Source: Bacteroidales bacterium
Lineage (GTDB): Bacteria; Bacteroidota; Bacteroidia; Bacteroidales; UBA932
NCBI GenBank assembly: GCA_017620335.1
Contig: JAFZQO010000052.1
Span: 28,581-92,580, forward strand
Length of the DNA: 64,000 nucleotides
Reading direction: 5' to 3'
Position 1 is the stretch's first letter. Every line of letters begins with the position of its first letter. The translations under genes were made by a program, and so were the position numbers. The notes under the pieces are model-generated. The model did no database searches and was not told the origin of the DNA. It saw only the letters and a program-made list of their open reading frames with translations. Below, one piece after another: positions 43,692-52,398 of this stretch.

Positions 43692-45850
43692 TCCGAACCT
43701 GAACGGGCTACCGTAAAACCTAAGGAAACAGAACGCCCCTCGCCGTCCACGACAGTGACGGTATGCTTTCCGGGGGGCGGGGCGAGACGCATCTGGTGGA
43801 TGAAGCGGGTCTCGCCGATATAATCGTCATCCAGATGCCAGTAGAGCGTCGCGGAAGGATCCCTGTGGACTGCCTGGAATACGGCGCCGGGCTCGGAGCC
43901 GTCCAGCTGGCGCGGAAGGGTGAGGATGCTGCCGGGCTCGGGATACAGGAATTCCAGCTGCGCCGCGTCCTTCGCAGGACGCACCTGATACTCCGGGTGC
44001 CACGACTTGTAATACCACTCCATGCCGGGAGGCAGTCTGAAAACACCGTCCTTATGATACGGGCAGACGGCGCTCTCTGCCGCCTTCTCAGGTAAGAGAA
44101 CGCTCTCATAATCAGGACAATCCTGGCTCCTGAGCATTCCCGATTCCTTGCATACGTCCAGGTACACTCCCCCTTCCATGGGCTCCTCGAACCAGTCGGA
44201 GGAAGGCGGGAGGAGGCCCAGCAGGTCGAAAAGGACGGGACCGGAGGTCTTAGCACCTGTCATGCCTGAGACGCCGTGGCCGTCTGCGTTGCCGCACCAG
44301 ACGCCTACTGCATAGTCCGGCGTCACGCCCACGGCCCACGCGTCGCGGAAGCCGTAGCTGGTGCCGGTCTTCCACGCCGCCTTGCGGACGGAACGGACCA
44401 GTTTCCAGTCCAGTTCGTCGGGACGGTTCACTTCCTTCAGCGCCTCGAACGTGTACCACAGGGCTATCCTGTCTGTAAAGGGAGAATCGTCCGTGAGGCC
44501 GTCATAGCTGCGGACCATCCCCGCATACGCCCCGGTGATGTCCGCGAGCGTTCCTTCACCGCCTCCCAGGATGAGCGAGAGGCCGTAGTCGGCGGCGTCG
44601 CGGTTCAATGTCGACAGGCCCGCCGTGCGCAGCACTTCCAGGAAGCGCGGCGCCCCGTAGGCGCGCAGCAGGTGGACGGCGGGGACATTGAGCGAGCGGG
44701 CCAGGGCCTCGGCGGCAAGCACTGCCCCGTGGAACTGCAGGTCGAAATTCTGCGGGGTGAATCCGTTGAGGTTCACCGGGGTATCCTGCAGGAGAGTCCT
44801 CGGAAGTATGGTCCCGTCCTGGAGCGCGGCGCAGTAGAGGAAGGGCTTCAGGATGCTGCCAGTGCTGCGGGGCGCCGCGGCGATGTCAACCTCCGAGCCG
44901 TTGCGGGTCCTTGATGGAGAAGCGTTGCCCACATAGGCGATGGTCTCACCGGTATGGATGTCCAGGATGACGGCCGCGAGGTCGGCGATGCCCTCCATCG
45001 ACAGTTCGTCAGACCAGCGGGTAGTCGCCGCCTCCACCTGCCGCTGCAGGTGTATGTCGATGCCGGTACGGGTCTCCCGCCCGTGGGGCTGCCTCTCCAC
45101 GTAATGTCTGGCAAGGTTCGGGAGCGGATACGGAGCGTCCGGAAGCGGCTCTGCCAGAGCGTTTTCCAATGTGGATGCATCAATATATCCGCGTTTCTCC
45201 AATCTCTCCAGGAGGCGGTTGCGCTTCTCAAGCAGGCGGTCGCGGCCTTTTCCGGGATGTATGGTGGAAGGAGCGTTCGGAAGAACGGCGAGCGTGGCGG
45301 ATTCGGCCCATGAAAGCTCGCCGGCCGGCCGGCCGAAATAGCGCCACGCCGCCGCTTCAAGGCCCACCACGTTACCCCCGAAGGGGGCGTGGGAAGCATA
45401 CAGTGCCAGTATTTTCTTCTTGGAATATCGCAACTCCAGCCTCGTCGCAAGGACCGCCTCGACAAGCTTCTGCCACAGCGTCCTCTCCTTTCCGCGGGAA
45501 AGGCGTATGACCTGCATGGTGATGGTGCTGCCTCCGCTGACCACATGGCCGGACTTCAGGTTGCTCACCACGGCCCGGACCAGGGCCGCCGGATCCACTC
45601 CGGGATGCCAGCGGAAATGCCTGTCCTCGAACTGTATGAGCGCCGTGGCGTAGCGCTGCGGTACCGTGTCGCAGGGCGGAAAACGCCACTGCCCGTCGTC
45701 CGCGATGCGGGCGCCGAGCAGTTCGCCGCCGCGGTCTGTGACGACCGTCGCATATGGCGTACCTTTGAAAAGGTCCTTCGGCAGGCAGCACAGCCAGCCT
45801 GCCAGAAGGACCGCTAAGATAATCAGAATGACTTTCTTCCGACGGCTCAT
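43688..45850 (-). CDS. pbpC: Penicillin-binding protein 1C
   Basis: 720 residues. One membrane helix at about 7-23, GT51 domain with Glu75 (QFEDRHFRWHPGVD) and GGSTITMQ, transpeptidase domain with Ser332 and Lys335 (GSILKPF), Ser386-Leu-Asn388, and Lys494 in WKTGTSYGFRDAW, then the BiPBP_C domain (about 640-720, SILTLPRQLDGS and WHLDDDYIGE). This is the PBP1C architecture. It starts within the stop of the alpha-2-macroglobulin gene (ATGA), the pairing long known in proteobacteria, which suggests wall repair coupled to protease trapping. Confidence 0.95.
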   Translation of the reverse strand: MSRRKKVILIILAVLLAGWLCCLPKDLFKGTPYATVVTDRGGELLGARIADDGQWRFPPCDTVPQRYATALIQFEDRHFRWHPGVDPAALVRAVVSNLKSGHVVSGGSTITMQVIRLSRGKERTLWQKLVEAVLATRLELRYSKKKILALYASHAPFGGNVVGLEAAAWRYFGRPAGELSWAESATLAVLPNAPSTIHPGKGRDRLLEKRNRLLERLEKRGYIDASTLENALAEPLPDAPYPLPNLARHYVERQPHGRETRTGIDIHLQRQVEAATTRWSDELSMEGIADLAAVILDIHTGETIAYVGNASPSRTRNGSEVDIAAAPRSTGSILKPFLYCAALQDGTILPRTLLQDTPVNLNGFTPQNFDLQFHGAVLAAEALARSLNVPAVHLLRAYGAPRFLEVLRTAGLSTLNRDAADYGLSLILGGGEGTLADITGAYAGMVRSYDGLTDDSPFTDRIALWYTFEALKEVNRPDELDWKLVRSVRKAAWKTGTSYGFRDAWAVGVTPDYAVGVWCGNADGHGVSGMTGAKTSGPVLFDLLGLLPPSSDWFEEPMEGGVYLDVCKESGMLRSQDCPDYESVLLPEKAAESAVCPYHKDGVFRLPPGMEWYYKSWHPEYQVRPAKDAAQLEFLYPEPGSILTLPRQLDGSEPGAVFQAVHRDPSATLYWHLDDDYIGETRFIHQMRLAPPPGKHTVTVVDGEGRSVSLGFTVARSGSD

Positions 45851-48800
45851 CGGATGACGGACGTCGTCCCGGACTCCGTGTTGGCGGACACCTGCGGGTT
45901 GTACATGGCCGAGCAGGTGACGGAAGGAAGCGTGTAAGCGCCCTCGTAAGCGGCGCGGAGTTTCAGGGTGAAGGTCTTGGACGCGCCGTGCGCAAGGTCG
46001 AAGAACCAGTCGCAGCGGTCGTCGCGGATGTCGCGGTACGCGGCGTCGCCCTCAACGGCACCACCCCTCATCCTGTCGTTCTGGATCTCCCATCCGGAAG
46101 GAATGCTCTCGCTCAGGGCGAGGGAGCGGTAGTCGCTCTGGGTCGGATTGGTCACTTTGACCACGGCCGTGAACTCGGTACCCTGAGAGATGGAAGCCAC
46201 AGGCAGTTCATTGCCCTGGGCATCCTGATAGGAGACGCTGAGCCTGAGGCCGTTGGACTCAGCCTGGACCTTGGTCCCGGCAGGGGCGCGCGAGATGGAA
46301 GTGAGCGTCGCGTACATGACGTCGTCCGCGGTGTTCTTCACCTCGACCTTTCCTGAAACGGACTGGCTGTAGACGGACTTCGCCGACGTTACCTCGTTTC
46401 CGTTCACCGTGGCCTTCACGCCCTGCGAGCCGACCTTGCCGTAGAGGCGGTCCATCGCCATGGCGGCGAAGGCGGCTTCCTGAGTGGAGTAATAACCCTT
46501 GTTGATATTATCAGCCACCTCAAGGGCGACGGGGATGGCCTGGCCGAGGTCGTCGGTGAGGGCGAGCGCCTGGAGAACCACGGCCCTGTCGCGGAGGTTA
46601 GATCCGTAGGTGAAGTCGGCGGCACCGTAATCACCGGAGGCTTCCCTGGTCATCAGCTCCTTGGCCTGCTTGGTCTTGCCGCTGACCGCATAGGCGGCGG
46701 CAAGCATCCATTCGGCCCTGCTGTCCAGCGAATTGGTCTCCTTGAGGCGGTTCATCGCGGCGTTGTCGGGAGCGCCGGCCACGGCCATGGTGTACAGGCG
46801 GTAGCACTCGTCCAGCTGGCTGAACGCGGCGTCGCCGGCGAAGCGGTAAGCCTGGCTCAGGCCGCCCTGGAAGCGCTTCCAGTTGCCTATGACGTAATTC
46901 TGGACCTCGAAGCCGGCGGCTGCCGCCTCGGCGAGGAACTGGCCGGCCATCGAGCTGGCCCAGCTGTCGGAACGGGTCGCGCCGTTCCAGTAGCCGAAGC
47001 CACCGTCGCTGCGTTGGCGCACGTAGAGCTGGCGGATGAGGTCGGGGATGAGCTCCCTGGCCTGCGCCGCGTCGGCCTCGGACAGCTGCGGCAGCAGGTG
47101 CAGCATCGTCAGGCCGCGGGAGGCTATCTGCTCCGTACAGTTGTACGGATAATTCTTCATGGTCTTGTAGAGGCCGGCGGCGTCCACGGCAGGGAAGCCG
47201 GCGAGCTCGAGGGTGGCGCTGTCGCCAGCATCGAAGGAGACGGTCTTGCCAGAAGCGATCCTCTCCTGGCGGACCTTCACGGTCTCGGGATTGGGCTGGA
47301 GGACCTGTATGTCAATGGTTTCAGATGCTTTGCGCGAAGCGCCCTCGGCGGTGACGGTCACCTTCGCCGGACCTTCTCCGGAAGCCTTGAGCGCGAAGCG
47401 CACCACCTGGTCGCCCTCCTGGTCGAAGCGCGCCGTCGCGGTGGGCGTACCGTCGACCGCGAGCGCGCCCTCGACCTTCACAGTCACCTTCGCCTCCTTG
47501 ACCTTGTCGTCAAGGGCGAAGACGTTGACCGGAAGGACCACCTCGTCGCCGGTGCAGACGCGGGCCGGCAGGCTCATCAGCACCATGAGCGGCGACTTGA
47601 CCGCGACGGTTCTGTCGGCGTTGCCGTAGGCGCCGTCGTGCCCGGCCACCACCATGACGCGGAGGCTTCCGACATACATCGGCAGGCGGACGTCATGCTT
47701 CATGGAAGAACCCTTCTTCAGGCTGAAAGGTCCGAGGAACTGCACGACGGGGTTGAAGCGGTTGTCCTTGCGGGCAGCCACGACGTTCTCCTGGTCGCCG
47801 CCGACCGAAAGCATCGGGCTGAAACGGCCGGAGAAGGCTCCAACGACCTGGTCGTAAAGGTCCCAGGTCTTGACGCCCAGGGCCTCGGTGCGATACATTG
47901 CATCCCAAGGGGACGGGGTTTTGAAGTTGGTGAGGTCCAGAAGGCCTTCATCCACGATAGCGAGGGTGTATGTCATCGGCTTCCCGGACTTTTCGGACAC
48001 CTGGATGGTAAAGTTCTCCTCAGGAGCAACGGTGTCGGCCACCTTGATGACCGGCTCCAGGTGGGAGGAAGGATCCTCCACGCCGAGGCGCTTCACGCCG
48101 TAGAGGCGCAGCGGCAGGTCGCCCTCGGACTGGCGGAAAGGCTGCACGAGGGTGATGTGGACATAGAAGTTCGGGGCCATCTCAGGCGTGACGGTGAAGG
48201 TGTAAGGAGTATCCTTTCCGGCGTTCGTGGATACCCAGTCGCGCGAGATCACGCCGGAGCCGTTCTCCAGCGAGACGAGTGCCTGTCCGCCGTCGGCGGC
48301 AGGGATGTACACCGTAGCCTTTTCGCCCGCTCGGTAACTATCTTTGTCGGAAGAGAAGGTGAGCATGGTGACGGCGTCGGGATCGATGCGGCCGGAACGG
48401 CCCATGTAGGACGGCCAGTCGATGACGACCGTCTTTCCCGTGACATGCCCGCCGGCGACGTCACGCACTATCACGAGGTAGCGGCCCCATTCCTCCTCGG
48501 AAGCGCGTATCGTGAACGTTGCGTCCTGGGCGCCGGAAGTAAGTTTGCCGGAAGCGACAGGCTTGGCGTCCCTGCCGCTGACATAGCTCTGGAGGCTGTA
48601 CGGGTCGCTCTCCCACCACCATCCCCAGTTCAGCTTGAACACGGAGTACTCGAGCTGGCGGCCGGAGAGGCGCTCGCCGGAGGCGTTGACGACGGCGACG
48701 CGGACCGTATGGTCCTTGTCCGTCTCCAGGTCGCCGTCCGAAGGGAATTTCACGCCCACGTAGGCCGGGAAGGGCGAATACGGAACGGTCTGGGTGGTGA

Positions 48801-51222
48801 AGCTCTCGTCACCGCCGCTTTCCATGACGGAGGTGACGATGAAGGCCTGCAGCAGGCCGGGCGCGTCCTTCGCGGCCGGCAGTTCGAAGGCCGCCTCGGC
48901 CGTGCCGTCGCCCGAAAGGACTGTCTCGAAAAGCCCGTGCTCGCTGGCCTCGAAGGTCGAGGCGGGGTTGCGGAAGACATATCCCTCGAAGCCCGGGAAG
49001 GAGGAAGGACCCTTGGAAAGGGTCATCTTGGCGGAGGCCTTCAGGCCGGAAGCCGGAATGCCGGTAAGCCATGCGGAAGACACCTTGGCGGAGGTCCTGG
49101 AGCCGCCGGCGAGGACGCTGCCGGGCAGGTCCAGGTTGACTTTCAGTCTGTTGGGCTTGATGGTCTCTATGTGGAGGCTCTTGTGGAAGGCGGAGCCACC
49201 GACCTTCACGTAGGCGTTCCACCAGCCGGTGGGATCCTCTGAAGAAGTGACGATGGGGAAGGTGTAGAAGCCGTCCTGGCCCGTGGAAACCATCCTCGTA
49301 TAGAACTGTCCCTCCGGGGTGTAGAGCTCCAGGGTGGCCGGATGGCCTTCGGGGATGCGCTGCGTCCTGTCGGAGAGGATCATGGTGACGTGGAGCGTGT
49401 CGCCGGGGCGCCAGACTCCGCGTTCGCCATAGACGAAGCCCTTGAGGCCCTTCTGGACGGTCTGTCCGCCCACGTCGAAGCGGCTCATGGACTTTTCGTA
49501 ACCGTCGGCGAGGCGCAGGTAGCCGACGGTCTTGCCCTTGCGGGCGAGGAGGACGAAGGGCTTGTGAGCCACCTTTATCTCGGCGAGGCCGTCGCCGCCG
49601 GTCTTGGCCGTGGCGATGCGCTGGAGCTGGAAGTCATAGACCTCCAGGTCCACGCCGGAGGAGGGTTTCGCGCTGCCCAGGTCCGTGGCGGCGGCCCAGA
49701 GGGTGTCGCCGCCGGCGTACTGGGCGAGAAGGCCCAGGTTGGACGAGAGGAGGTTAACCACAGGGAAACGGTCGGCCTCCATGTAGAAAGTGGGCTTCTC
49801 GGGATTGTCCCTGTCCTCCCAGTTGTACTCGTTCCAGTTCACGTAATTGTCCCACCAATAGCTGTTCTGGACATCCCAGACGGCGTTTTCTTCCTCGGAA
49901 GGGGCGCCGTTGGCGACGGGCAGCATCTGCGGGGCGGCCTTTCCTCCGTACAGGGAATACTCCTTGCGGAAGGAGAGGATCACGCGGTATATCGCGCCCG
50001 GCTCCTGCTTGAAGAGGCCGGAGAGGTCGATGCTGAAATCGTTCCACTGGTGCAGGTCACGGGTGGCGTCGCCGCCGAGCGGAACCTGGCGGCTGTAGAC
50101 GAGCCGGCCGGCACGGCGGAGCTCGCCGTTGCCGCCGAGGTCGTTCTCCTGCAGGAACAGCAGGACGTTGTCCTCGTATATCTTGATAATCCTGAGATCC
50201 ACGGCCGAAAGGTTCACGGCGCGGAAAGGAAGGACGAGGCCTGTCTCATCGGGAAGGATGTTGCCCTCGAGCGGGATCTCCACGGCCGGCGCCGGGTCGG
50301 CGGAAGCAAACGTCGCCTGGAAGGACTTTCCAAGGGCGTCCCCGCCCGCGCTGCGCACGGAAGAGTTGACCGCAAGGGTAAGTTCCTTGGAGGGATCCTT
50401 CTCGTAGTAGATGGTGGCGCGGTTGTCCTTGATATCGATGTTCTGGCGGATGACGTTGCCGAGGGTAATGAGTCCCTCCTTGCCCGCTGAAACTGAAAGG
50501 GGTTCGCTGAAGGTGACGACCACCCGGGGATTGCCGTCGGTGACGTTCCTCGCGTCGATGACCTTGAACGCCCCGGCGGCCGGAACGATGGTCTTGAGCG
50601 GCTCCGCGTCACGGAAACCATTGACTTTCAGGGATATCTTCACGGGCGTGTCCTGACTGCCCCTGGCGATGCCGGCCGTCTCGAAGCGGTAGGTGTCGCC
50701 CTCGCCGGTGAGGGTCACGGCGGTGGAGGGGTCGACCGTCAGGACGATATCCTCCTTCGCGGCCGGAACGCTCAGGCGGATGGTGCCCTGCAGCCTGGCC
50801 TCGTTCTGTATGGTGATGCCGTCAAGGGAAAGGGAGGCCGTCTTGGGGGCCGCCTGTATGCTGAACGGGAACGCCTGGCACTGGGACTCCTTGACATCAA
50901 GCACCTTGCCCACCAGGAACGAGCCCTCGTACACAACCCCTTCCTTCAGGGCCTCGGGCACGAACTCGACCACGGTCGGGCTGAGCCAGCGCTCGCTTCC
51001 CGCGAGCTTGGGCTTGAACTGGAACAGGCCGTCGGTCTGCCTGTCCATCGGCACGGGCGACGCGAGTTCCACGCGGACCGCCGTCCCTTCGGACAGCACT
51101 CCGCCGGTATAGGCGCTGATATATGATGCAAATGCGTCATCCGGAGACTCCGATTGTTTTGGCGCGCATGCCACCAGGGCAGCAAAAAGGGCCGCGATGG
51201 CCCCGACGTGAAATATACGCAT
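45847..51222 (-). CDS. Bacterial alpha-2-macroglobulin lipoprotein
   Basis: 1791 residues, lipobox LVAC with Cys19. MG-type beta-sandwich domains run through the first two thirds, with FVYGERGVWRPGDTLHVTMIL (MG2-like) and SEKSGKPMTYTLAIVDEGLLDLT. The thioester domain has Cys1362-Thr-Glu-Gln (YPYNCTEQIASRG), so a thioester can form. Helical repeats and a C-terminal receptor-like domain follow. The protein is thought to trap foreign proteases that enter the periplasm. It heads the operon with pbpC and has a textbook promoter. Starting at 51222 gives the signal peptide MRIFHVGAIAALF. Confidence 0.95.
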   Translation of the reverse strand: MRIFHVGAIAALFAALVACAPKQSESPDDAFASYISAYTGGVLSEGTAVRVELASPVPMDRQTDGLFQFKPKLAGSERWLSPTVVEFVPEALKEGVVYEGSFLVGKVLDVKESQCQAFPFSIQAAPKTASLSLDGITIQNEARLQGTIRLSVPAAKEDIVLTVDPSTAVTLTGEGDTYRFETAGIARGSQDTPVKISLKVNGFRDAEPLKTIVPAAGAFKVIDARNVTDGNPRVVVTFSEPLSVSAGKEGLITLGNVIRQNIDIKDNRATIYYEKDPSKELTLAVNSSVRSAGGDALGKSFQATFASADPAPAVEIPLEGNILPDETGLVLPFRAVNLSAVDLRIIKIYEDNVLLFLQENDLGGNGELRRAGRLVYSRQVPLGGDATRDLHQWNDFSIDLSGLFKQEPGAIYRVILSFRKEYSLYGGKAAPQMLPVANGAPSEEENAVWDVQNSYWWDNYVNWNEYNWEDRDNPEKPTFYMEADRFPVVNLLSSNLGLLAQYAGGDTLWAAATDLGSAKPSSGVDLEVYDFQLQRIATAKTGGDGLAEIKVAHKPFVLLARKGKTVGYLRLADGYEKSMSRFDVGGQTVQKGLKGFVYGERGVWRPGDTLHVTMILSDRTQRIPEGHPATLELYTPEGQFYTRMVSTGQDGFYTFPIVTSSEDPTGWWNAYVKVGGSAFHKSLHIETIKPNRLKVNLDLPGSVLAGGSRTSAKVSSAWLTGIPASGLKASAKMTLSKGPSSFPGFEGYVFRNPASTFEASEHGLFETVLSGDGTAEAAFELPAAKDAPGLLQAFIVTSVMESGGDESFTTQTVPYSPFPAYVGVKFPSDGDLETDKDHTVRVAVVNASGERLSGRQLEYSVFKLNWGWWWESDPYSLQSYVSGRDAKPVASGKLTSGAQDATFTIRASEEEWGRYLVIVRDVAGGHVTGKTVVIDWPSYMGRSGRIDPDAVTMLTFSSDKDSYRAGEKATVYIPAADGGQALVSLENGSGVISRDWVSTNAGKDTPYTFTVTPEMAPNFYVHITLVQPFRQSEGDLPLRLYGVKRLGVEDPSSHLEPVIKVADTVAPEENFTIQVSEKSGKPMTYTLAIVDEGLLDLTNFKTPSPWDAMYRTEALGVKTWDLYDQVVGAFSGRFSPMLSVGGDQENVVAARKDNRFNPVVQFLGPFSLKKGSSMKHDVRLPMYVGSLRVMVVAGHDGAYGNADRTVAVKSPLMVLMSLPARVCTGDEVVLPVNVFALDDKVKEAKVTVKVEGALAVDGTPTATARFDQEGDQVVRFALKASGEGPAKVTVTAEGASRKASETIDIQVLQPNPETVKVRQERIASGKTVSFDAGDSATLELAGFPAVDAAGLYKTMKNYPYNCTEQIASRGLTMLHLLPQLSEADAAQARELIPDLIRQLYVRQRSDGGFGYWNGATRSDSWASSMAGQFLAEAAAAGFEVQNYVIGNWKRFQGGLSQAYRFAGDAAFSQLDECYRLYTMAVAGAPDNAAMNRLKETNSLDSRAEWMLAAAYAVSGKTKQAKELMTREASGDYGAADFTYGSNLRDRAVVLQALALTDDLGQAIPVALEVADNINKGYYSTQEAAFAAMAMDRLYGKVGSQGVKATVNGNEVTSAKSVYSQSVSGKVEVKNTADDVMYATLTSISRAPAGTKVQAESNGLRLSVSYQDAQGNELPVASISQGTEFTAVVKVTNPTQSDYRSLALSESIPSGWEIQNDRMRGGAVEGDAAYRDIRDDRCDWFFDLAHGASKTFTLKLRAAYEGAYTLPSVTCSAMYNPQVSANTESGTTSVIR

Positions 51223-51246
51223 GGCGAAAGAGTGTTTCTCAACTTA

Positions 51247-51277
51247 CAAAGATACAACTATCGTTTCTCATATCAAA
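51247..51277 (-). promoter_or_regulatory. Promoter of the alpha-2-macroglobulin-pbpC operon
   Basis: Minus-strand TTTG (plus-strand 51274-51277), 19-bp spacer, perfect TATCTTTG (51247-51254), then about 18 nt of leader to the start at 51222. This is the best consensus promoter in the window. Confidence 0.7.
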
Positions 51278-51281
51278 CAGC

Positions 51282-51306
51282 ACCGGGCCCCTTTGGGCCC
51301 GGTTTT
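51282..51306 (-). terminator. Hairpin terminator after the ABC module
   Basis: Perfect 9-bp stem ACCGGGCCC (51282-51290) with 51295-51303 and a 4-base loop. It sits directly after the ATPase gene and just before the next promoter. The T tract on the minus strand is poor (GCTGTTTG); the plus strand has four T, so its strength as an intrinsic terminator is uncertain. Confidence 0.55.
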
Positions 51307-51307
51307 C

Positions 51308-51967
51308 CTACGGTCGGAGGTAGCCGTGGCGGACAATGTCGTCGCGGGAATGTACCGGAAAGGTGTAGCCGTCTGCGATGATGAAGAGGTCGTCCGTGAC
51401 GGAGGTGATGGCGGCGTAGTTGTGATCGGTGACGATGATACCGTGGTCGGGGCGGCGTTCCCTGATAAGTTTCTGGACGGCCTCGATGTTCTTCGGATCT
51501 ATCTGGGAGAAGGGCTCGTCCAGGATGTAGAACGGGCTTTCGCTCATCAGGACCATGTACAGTTCCGCCAGCCGGGTCTCCCCTCCGGAGAGCTCCCAGA
51601 CGGCGGAATCCCAGTAACGCGAGTACCTGGGAAAACGGCTGACGAAGGCCCTGAAGTCAACCCCGTACAGGTCGAAGGCCCGCCGGAGCCTCATCCCGTC
51701 GGGGATAAGGCGGCTCTGCGGAAGGTATTTGATGGAGCGTCCTATAACCCTCCTGTCAACGGGTTCTCCGTCAATGCTGACCATGACGTTCTCCACCCTG
51801 AGCCCGCCCATCAGGGCGCGGAACATGCAGGACTTCCCGGTGCCGTTCCGGCCCAGAAGTCCCGTTACCATCCCGGTGGAGGATGTGATATACCCTCCGC
51901 GCAGGACGGTCTTGTCCCCGAAGCGCACCATGACGCTGTCCACTATTAGCCTATGCTTCTCCTCCAT
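51308..51967 (-). CDS. ABC transporter ATP-binding protein (small module)
   Basis: 219 residues with a full ATPase core: Walker A GRNGTGKS (39-46), Q-loop around YLPQSR, signature ELSGGE (125-130), Walker B FYILDE (146-151), switch His182. No fused membrane domain. It overlaps the end of the small membrane-protein gene by 17 bp, so the two are probably translated together. No binding protein or large permease gene is near. Whether it drives transport or another membrane process is not shown. Confidence 0.9.
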   Translation of the reverse strand: MEEKHRLIVDSVMVRFGDKTVLRGGYITSSTGMVTGLLGRNGTGKSCMFRALMGGLRVENVMVSIDGEPVDRRVIGRSIKYLPQSRLIPDGMRLRRAFDLYGVDFRAFVSRFPRYSRYWDSAVWELSGGETRLAELYMVLMSESPFYILDEPFSQIDPKNIEAVQKLIRERRPDHGIIVTDHNYAAITSVTDDLFIIADGYTFPVHSRDDIVRHGYLRP

Positions 51968-52301
51968 TGACCAGAAGAACCGTTGTAAGCAAGATGAAAA
52001 ACATCAGGAAATCAATCACAAGGGACCTGATTATCAGACGCCTGGGAGACAGGCCCAGGTCGATGTAGAAGAAGTTGGCGTCGCGTGACTTTGCCGAAAG
52101 GAAAAGAAGCAGGGTCACCGCAGCCACGGGCACCTTGACGATGAAGGCATCCACGAATCCCGCATAAGAGACGTCCCGCAGCATGAGCCCCGTGCAGACA
52201 AGATTGTACACGGCGCCCGTCAGGAACAGCCACTTCCCGTAATTCCACGTCAGGAATATTCGATCCTTCAGACCCATGCCCCCTCCTCTATCAACTATCA
52301 T
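51951..52301 (-). CDS. Small membrane protein, partner of the ABC ATPase
   Basis: 116 residues (108 if translation begins at the ATG at 52277, which has an AGGAGG-like stretch just upstream). About three membrane helices are predicted: near 24-41 (WLFLTGAVYNLVCTGLML), 50-69 (VKVPVAAVTLLLFL) and 88-111 (IDFLMFFILLTTVLLV), with SAKSRDANFFYIDLGLSPRRL between the last two. The DLGLSPRRL segment next to the last helix could be a coupling helix to the ATPase. No family is recognised. The overlap with the ATPase gene is the main clue to function. Confidence 0.75.
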   Translation of the reverse strand: MIVDRGGGMGLKDRIFLTWNYGKWLFLTGAVYNLVCTGLMLRDVSYAGFVDAFIVKVPVAAVTLLLFLSAKSRDANFFYIDLGLSPRRLIIRSLVIDFLMFFILLTTVLLVNGGEA

Positions 52302-52398
52302 TCCGTAAAGCCGTCACACGGACGCGAAAGCGGGAGACACCTGTCCGGATGCCTCCCGTTTCACAAAAACCCAATTATTTAACCAAACGCTGATGGTT

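Noticed and set aside
51282-51303. Hairpin near 51290 as an operator of the alpha-2-macroglobulin promoter
   Set aside because: It lies upstream of the -33 box and directly after the ATPase stop, so a transcription end is the simpler reading, though the T tract is weak.
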